A DNA stretch of 64,000 bases from Trebouxia sp. TZW2008. Taxonomy: Eukaryota > Chlorophyta > Trebouxiophyceae > Trebouxiales > Trebouxiaceae. The notes beneath the pieces are model-generated. The model had not been told where the DNA came from. It was given only the letters and a program-made list of their open reading frames with translations, and did no database searches. Both the position numbers and the translations under genes were made by a program. Positions 61,301-64,000 of this stretch are shown piece after piece; within the stretch, counting starts at the first letter, position 1; each line of letters begins with the position of its first letter. Location: contig BDIU01000094.1 in the NCBI GenBank assembly GCA_002118135.1, positions 6,551 through 70,550 on the forward strand, read 5' to 3'.

Positions 61301-63583
61301 CAAGGACCTCGCCTTTCTTCATGCACAGGTTAAATGATTTAGGATAGCACAGGATCGAACTGGTTGGAGACAGTTGATTGCTCCTGTATGTACCTAGCTG
61401 GGCCTGCTGAGCCTGCCTGGCGTATATCAAGAATCGAATGAAGGAATGAAATGGAAACAATATGCAGAGATGTGGTGCAGTAGTTCTTCAGAGTGATTGA
61501 AGTGCTGTCAAAACAGAGTCAGCAGCTTCACCTGCAGGCAGTCTCAAAATTCTTGACCACATCTTCTTGGGAGTGACAGATATAGATGCCAATTCCTCCT
61601 CCTCCGCCGGTTGCCTTCAGCAACACTGGAAACCCAACCTGTGGTCAAAATTGCCAAACTTTGCAGTCCAAAGCAACGACAAAAGCTTGGGCATGAGAAT
61701 GTCTGCAGACACTGAATAGTAATCAAGTCATGCACATGGAGATAATTGAAGCAGTGATTTACAGGTTGGGAAAGCATCTGCAGCTAAGGCTGTTGCTGAA
61801 GCTGCTGCGTCTGTGCTGTCAAGGCAAGGAACTCAGGTTTGCTTGTGAAACCTGCCGGCTGGACAGCACAGGTGTATGTTATGCATGCTTCTTTCAGACT
61901 ATAGACTCAGCACACTGGCGGTGCATGAGCTGACATGTTCTGGCGCATGCTGGGACTGTCAGGACTGTCTCTTTTGTGTGTGCTTGGGACATGTAGAGAG
62001 AAGAGCGCCACAGCTACAACGGCATTGAACACGCCTTCATAGTCCTGGTGCGATTCTAGCTTGAAGACATGTGGCTAGAGCTGCACTGGCGGTAAAGTTT
62101 GAACAGCTGTCTGGCCCCAATGCATACCTGGTCAGCTTCATCCTTTGCTTGTTCCACAGAACTCAACAAGCCGCTCCCTGTACACACCCGTCCAAAGCAT
62201 TTCAGATGCTTGCTGCTTATGCAAAAGTGCAATCAGCGTCTGACACTGGCATTGCAATATTGCAGCGCATTCTGAATGTGACAGAAGGCATGTCTAGAAG
62301 GCATGTCCAGAAGGCATGTCTAGAAGGCAAGTCTGATGTGAGCTGAGCTGAGTGCATGATTGTTCAGGCAAGCTGCTGAAAGTCTTACTCTTCAGCACAG
62401 TTTCACTGCTGGGCGATTGGTGTAGTCTACCCAAAGTACCCAAAGTACAAGCAGCAAAGCAACCACATTGCTTTGGACTGATATGCGGGACATGCAACTA
62501 ATTGCCAACAGCGCTCAGCATAATGTTCCGCGCCTTAGATGCATTAAGCCTGGCTTGAACAGCTGACCTGCCAATATGGGCACTTTGGCATTCTTTGCAA
62601 AAGCTCTGGCATCATGTTTGCGGCTGAACAGGCGCATGGTGTCTGACTTGGGTCCTAGAAATGCAATGCCAGACTGCTCACACAGATCAACAAATTCTGC
62701 GTTCTCACTGAGGAAGCCGTATCCCGGATGGACAGCATTGCACCTGCAAGCAGCACAAGTGTGATGCGTGGTGTCTGACTTTGGCCCCAGAAACGCAGTT
62801 CTGAACTGCTCACACCAATCATCAAACTCTGCATTCTCACTGAGGAAGCCACAGCCTGGATGGACAGCATTGCACTCACTCACAGCATGAGAATGATTGC
62901 CACGCCTCTACGCTGAGCGCCAGAGGAAGTGGTGTGCTGAGTGCTGCTGGTCTGCCGCTGCTTCACAGCAGGGGCTAACAGCTAATGATTCTGCACTGTA
63001 GACAGCACGACTCTAACTATTATGCAGCTGCATTGTGTGCAAATAGCAGTGCAGAGCAGTGCTCAGTGATGTGCGTGCACTGCAGTGTGCTGATTGACAT
63101 GGGCCAACATCTAGAGATTCTGGATGATGGCTGCTGTCATTAGTACTGCTGTGGCTAGTGCAGCAGCTGCTAGAGCGGTTGACTCATTGCAGCATGCAGT
63201 GAAGGTGAGTGGGAAGTTGGAGACACATGGGGTGATCAGTCATGGGAATGGAGCGGGCTTACTTTGTAGATTTGGCCACTTCAAGCAGTTTCTGAGCATT
63301 TGTGTACTCCTTGGGAGAGGCTCCAAGGCAAACAGCCTCATCTCCATCTTTAACATGCAGAGACAGGGCGTCTGGCCCAGTGAAGACCACAACGGTCTGG
63401 ATCCCTAATGCCTTTGCAGATCTGATGACACGTCGAGCTATTTCGCCCCTGTTTGCTATCAGTAATTTCGCTTGCACCTGCACTCCTGCAGGTGAGCAAT
63501 CTCATGTTGACCGGCTTCTTGGCATACCGCGATTGTTGCGGTTGGATTGTTACTCGTGCCCCTGTGCGTGCAGCGCGTTTCAT
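44673..63583 (-). CDS. DUR1: urea carboxylase (biotin-dependent, ATP-hydrolysing)
   Basis: 25 exons, minus strand: 63583-63554, 63477-63263, 62743-62568, 62177-62128, 61638-61532, 60596-60412, 58915-58764, 58046-57966, 57594-57450, 56550-56411, 56187-56032, 55185-55050, 54391-54066, 53814-53709, 53205-53088, 52712-52585, 51899-51759, 50983-50764, 50315-50102, 48381-48219, 47934-47829, 47329-47119, 46401-46298, 45479-45341 and 44966-44673. Every phase agrees; 1280 residues. The enzyme carboxylates urea to allophanate, the first step of the urea amidolyase route. Domain order fits: biotin carboxylase ([54 protein letters not shown]), KipA-like ([17 protein letters not shown]), KipI-like ([40 protein letters not shown]) and biotinyl domain ([12 protein letters not shown]). 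The start exon is the least certain. Most introns carry duplicated junctions. Confidence 0.94.
45022..45135 (-). repeat. acceptor-side copy of the biotinyl exon start
   Basis: Minus-strand copy of the first 30 codons of the last exon (encoding [19 protein letters not shown]), upstream of the functional exon at 44966. Confidence 0.9.
45590..46015 (-). repeat. several acceptor-side copies of urea carboxylase exon 24 start
   Basis: The plus-strand block TGTTGTACTCCCTGCAGCAC, marking the exon 24 acceptor, recurs with changes near 45625, 45717, 45808, 45897 and 45990 (steps of about 90 bp). None stays open. Confidence 0.8.
47440..47705 (-). repeat. two acceptor-side copies of urea carboxylase exon 22 start
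   Basis: Blocks around 47465-47540 and 47640-47705 match the exon 22 start (GTACCATCCTCTGTGAAAGT...TATGCCTGCAT on the plus strand), about 175-190 bp apart. Adjacent AAGAAGAAG-rich intron sequence is copied as well. Confidence 0.85.
48480..48710 (-). repeat. two acceptor-side copies of urea carboxylase exon 20 start
   Basis: A copy at 48490-48570 still reads [16 protein letters not shown] before diverging; a second near 48655-48700 retains only the THGAIQ part. The functional exon starts at 48381. Confidence 0.9.
48764..50070 (-). repeat. array of donor-side copies of urea carboxylase exon 19 end
   Basis: TGCTGCTCAGTYTGAAGCAAYGTCTGCAGC recurs near 50112 (functional), 49939, 49746, 49549, 49160 and further decayed near 48970 and 48775. 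Clear steps are 173, 193 and 197 bp. Copies extend into [10 protein letters not shown] and [10 protein letters not shown] codons but have frame breaks. Confidence 0.88.
49203..49375. mobile_element. 173-bp insertion with telomere-like motif
   Basis: It interrupts one unit of the exon-19 array between GGCAAGAG and GCACTCAG. The insert is AT-rich and contains a small palindrome (AGGGTTTGAAAACCCT) and TAGGGTTTAGGGTTT at 49297-49311. On the minus strand GGTTTTGATTCC resembles a tRNA B box. It could be a small nonautonomous element or end-joining filler. Confidence 0.5.
50400..50545 (-). repeat. acceptor-side copy of urea carboxylase exon 19 start
   Basis: Repeats the exon 19 start and first 40 codons (encoding [15 protein letters not shown] with a shifted tail), 210-220 bp upstream of the functional exon. 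Confidence 0.88.
51225..51758 (-). repeat. three donor-side copies of urea carboxylase exon 17 end, period 175 bp
   Basis: TGTTTGCTTGAA (plus strand) starts at 51241, 51416, 51591 and 51766 (functional): three steps of exactly 175 bp. Copies carry the last 40 nt of the exon and, in the two nearer ones, an intact CCCTAG-GTACAGC donor. Confidence 0.96.
51990..52265 (-). repeat. acceptor-side copies of urea carboxylase exon 17 start
   Basis: The exon 17 start (encoding [17 protein letters not shown]) recurs near 52025, 52150 and 52240 in increasingly decayed form ([30 protein letters not shown]). Confidence 0.9.
53295..53415 (-). repeat. acceptor-side copy of urea carboxylase exon 15
   Basis: Nearly full-length copy encoding [24 protein letters not shown], 210 bp upstream (minus-strand sense) of the functional exon. 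Confidence 0.92.
54165..54275 (-). repeat. coding minisatellite in the KipA domain of urea carboxylase
   Basis: Within exon 13 a roughly 30-bp unit around GCCCTTCGGCTGTCCCATCGG repeats three to four times in frame. It encodes a Gly/Ser/Glu/Gln-rich insert ([27 protein letters not shown]) between LLAIG and [10 protein letters not shown], where the family has a short loop. Confidence 0.8.
54720..55000 (-). repeat. two donor-side copies of urea carboxylase exon 12 end
   Basis: Copies near 54898-54972 and 54735-54800 repeat the end of exon 12 ([20 protein letters not shown]) as [16 protein letters not shown] and [14 protein letters not shown]. Between them lie GTGCATGCTGTGCATGTT runs. Confidence 0.92.
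55440..55945 (-). repeat. donor-side copies of urea carboxylase exon 11 end
   Basis: CTGCACAGTGGTGTTCATGCC (plus strand) recurs near 55887, 55672 and, decayed, 55568 and 55450. The copy at 55665-55800 covers 135 bp of the exon but has an in-frame stop. Confidence 0.9.
56620..56860 (-). repeat. two acceptor-side copies of urea carboxylase exon 10 start
   Basis: GTGGTGCCCCTCTCTATCCAGCTGTCCACCC (plus strand) recurs near 56645-56695 and 56785-56835, about 130 bp apart, with the first acceptor altered. Confidence 0.88.
57165..57445. repeat. intronic repeat with GAGACAAAYATGGCRCCTG
   Basis: About four copies at 70-90 bp spacing in the intron downstream of exon 9, the last touching its donor. No long coding copy. 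Confidence 0.6.
57624..57686. repeat. GGCAG pentanucleotide microsatellite
   Basis: About a dozen perfect units in the intron upstream of exon 9. Confidence 0.97.
57838..57935 (-). repeat. donor-side copy of urea carboxylase exon 8
   Basis: Copy reading VEIDLKLN...[13 protein letters not shown] with frame changes, ending CTTCAAG-GC where the functional exon has CTTCAAG-GT. Confidence 0.85.
58338..58397. repeat. CTG/CAG microsatellite
   Basis: About 19 trinucleotide units with one CTA interruption, inside the intron between exons 7 and 8 of urea carboxylase. Confidence 0.97.
59010..60135 (-). repeat. six acceptor-side copies of urea carboxylase exon 7
   Basis: The block GCACCCARRCGCTGTGCAGC...AGCTCCTCACGCAA (plus strand) recurs near 59093, 59255, 59398, 59540, 59690 and 60065, besides the functional one at 58860. 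The nearest copy still encodes [25 protein letters not shown]. Steps are about 145-160 bp, with two larger gaps. Confidence 0.92.
60240..60380 (-). repeat. donor-side copy of urea carboxylase exon 6 end
   Basis: GGCGAAGGGGTTTCTCCACA...GAGTGGAGCGCTCCC repeats the end of exon 6 ([21 protein letters not shown]) about 150 bp downstream, with codons lost. Confidence 0.88.
60618..60900 (-). repeat. two acceptor-side copies of urea carboxylase exon 6 start
   Basis: Copies near 60640-60715 ([20 protein letters not shown]) and 60785-60882 ([20 protein letters not shown]) lie upstream in the minus-strand sense. The first is unmutated for 20 codons. Confidence 0.93.
61329..61455 (-). repeat. SINE-like dispersed repeat, copy 3, with pol III box motifs
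   Basis: Best copy of the family. Minus strand: GGCTCAGCAGG (61414-61404, A-box-like) and GTTCGATCC (61360-61352, B-box consensus) about 45 nt apart. Other copies at 2052-2158 and 33145-33262. Confidence 0.55.
62283..62335. repeat. GAAGGCATGTCTA minisatellite
   Basis: Four units of about 14-15 bp (AGAAGGCATGTCTAG) in the intron between exons 3 and 4 of urea carboxylase. Confidence 0.9.
62762..62885 (-). repeat. acceptor-side copy of urea carboxylase exon 3 start
   Basis: Encodes [20 protein letters not shown] then diverges; about 135 bp upstream of the functional exon (62743). The key YGF became CGF. Confidence 0.94.
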
Positions 63584-63757
63584 GAATTCTGAGGATACAC
63601 AAGCACTGTCGCAGGCGCGCAGGGTGTCAGAAATGTGAGATGCGGTCGGTTAAAGCCCGGTCACTGCAACGCATGCGAGGCAGCGCGCGAGCAGCATGGC
63701 ATTGGGCAGAAGCTTCCAATGCTGCTGTCTCTACCATTTTGAGTGACTTCATCGCCC
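63584..63757. promoter_or_regulatory. short divergent promoter region
   Basis: 174 bp between the proposed start of urea carboxylase (minus) and the start of the plus-strand frame at 63758. No element recognised; depends on both starts being right. Confidence 0.3.
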
Positions 63758-63961
63758 ATGTCCGCCTCAAGCGCTATTCAGCTCGTTCCGAAGGCCCTCG
63801 TCGTTCGTGAGCTTTACATCAACTGGGTCGCTACTCCGCACGCGCCGTCATTGCGCATCATTGCAAAGCGTTCAAGCCATCATACAGGTTCGCCACTGAG
63901 CAGTGCATGCCCGACGTTCGCACGCTTGTTCCGCAATCTGCTCGCGGAAGATGAATTCTGA
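63758..63961 (+). CDS. possible first exon of an unknown gene
   Basis: Open frame of 67 codons starting MSASSAIQLVPKALVVRELY, then INWVATPHAPSL. A consensus-like donor (CATACAG-GTTCGC) near 63886 suggests that only the first 43 residues are coding and that the gene continues beyond the window. Family not recognised. It would be divergent from urea carboxylase. Confidence 0.35.
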   Translation: MSASSAIQLVPKALVVRELYINWVATPHAPSLRIIAKRSSHHTGSPLSSACPTFARLFRNLLAEDEF

Positions 63962-64000
63962 CTTTTTGCCCCAGCATGTGAACAGGGGCTTACTAACCTG

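Noticed and set aside
61740..61840. Exon candidate ([16 protein letters not shown]) for urea carboxylase exon 4
   Set aside because: Its phase does not fit exon 5; the exon at 62177-62128 ([17 protein letters not shown]) fits both neighbours.
63120..63215. Ala-rich exon candidate between urea carboxylase exons 2 and 3
   Set aside because: Exon 2 joins exon 3 directly in phase to give [14 protein letters not shown], so no extra exon is needed.
44673..63583. Methylcrotonyl-CoA carboxylase alpha subunit as the partner of the neighbouring beta gene
   Set aside because: The biotin-carboxylase part would fit, but KipA- and KipI-like domains lie between it and the biotinyl domain, which is the urea carboxylase arrangement.
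35880..63583. CRISPR array as explanation for the regular repeats
   Set aside because: Units are 140-200 bp, contain exon sequence, have no short repeat/spacer structure, and the DNA is eukaryotic.
1..64000. tRNA or rRNA genes
   Set aside because: No cloverleaf or rRNA core was recognised by eye; only the SINE-like pol III box motifs were seen.

Overview
The window is nuclear DNA of a eukaryote, most likely a green alga (Chlorophyta; perhaps a trebouxiophyte, which I cannot prove). All genes are split by many GT-AG introns. The gene set (urea carboxylase, 3-methylcrotonyl-CoA carboxylase beta, an unconventional prefoldin, an Mpv17-family protein, F-box proteins) is eukaryotic, and a free-standing urea carboxylase gene is typical of chlorophytes. 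A short TTTAGGG-like stretch at 49297-49311 fits plant or algal telomere sequence. There is one assembly gap (39665-39771). All exon models were built by hand from splice consensus, protein homology motifs and reading-frame phase; no alignment was run.

Layout. 416-2431 (+): Mpv17/PMP22-family membrane protein. 4751-5577 (-): F-box protein. 5741-6490 (+): small unknown gene. 6491-7053 (-): inverted copy of the end of the kinase gene that lies 20 kb away. 7460-13951: a 6.5-kb block of two inverted 1.25-kb arms enclosing a decayed Ty3/gypsy retrotransposon (RNase H and integrase). 14059-15034 (-): unknown six-exon gene. 15395-26983 (+): a long gene for a kinase plus pseudokinase protein with an acidic linker and a C-terminal membrane anchor, carrying two possible lesions. 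28751-31682 (+): F-box/WD-repeat protein, 7 exons, complete. 32331-34973 (-): URI1-like prefoldin, 5 exons, complete. 35226-43771 (+): methylcrotonyl-CoA carboxylase beta subunit, 12 exons, complete. 44673-63583 (-): urea carboxylase (DUR1 type), 25 exons, complete, convergent with the previous gene. 63758-63961 (+): possible first exon of an unknown gene.

The metabolic genes both encode biotin-dependent carboxylases: one for leucine breakdown in mitochondria, one for ATP-driven use of urea nitrogen through allophanate. Allophanate hydrolase is not in the window.

The striking feature is the introns. Most introns of the long genes carry degraded tandem copies of the adjoining exon-intron junction. 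Acceptor-side copies sit upstream of the real exon and donor-side copies sit downstream. Units are commonly 140-200 bp, with two very regular arrays of 175 bp (51.2-51.8 kb) and about 186 bp (41.8-42.6 kb). In each case only one copy keeps the frame, the splice phase and the family motif. This looks like intron growth by repeated tandem duplication across splice sites, and it happened independently in at least four genes.
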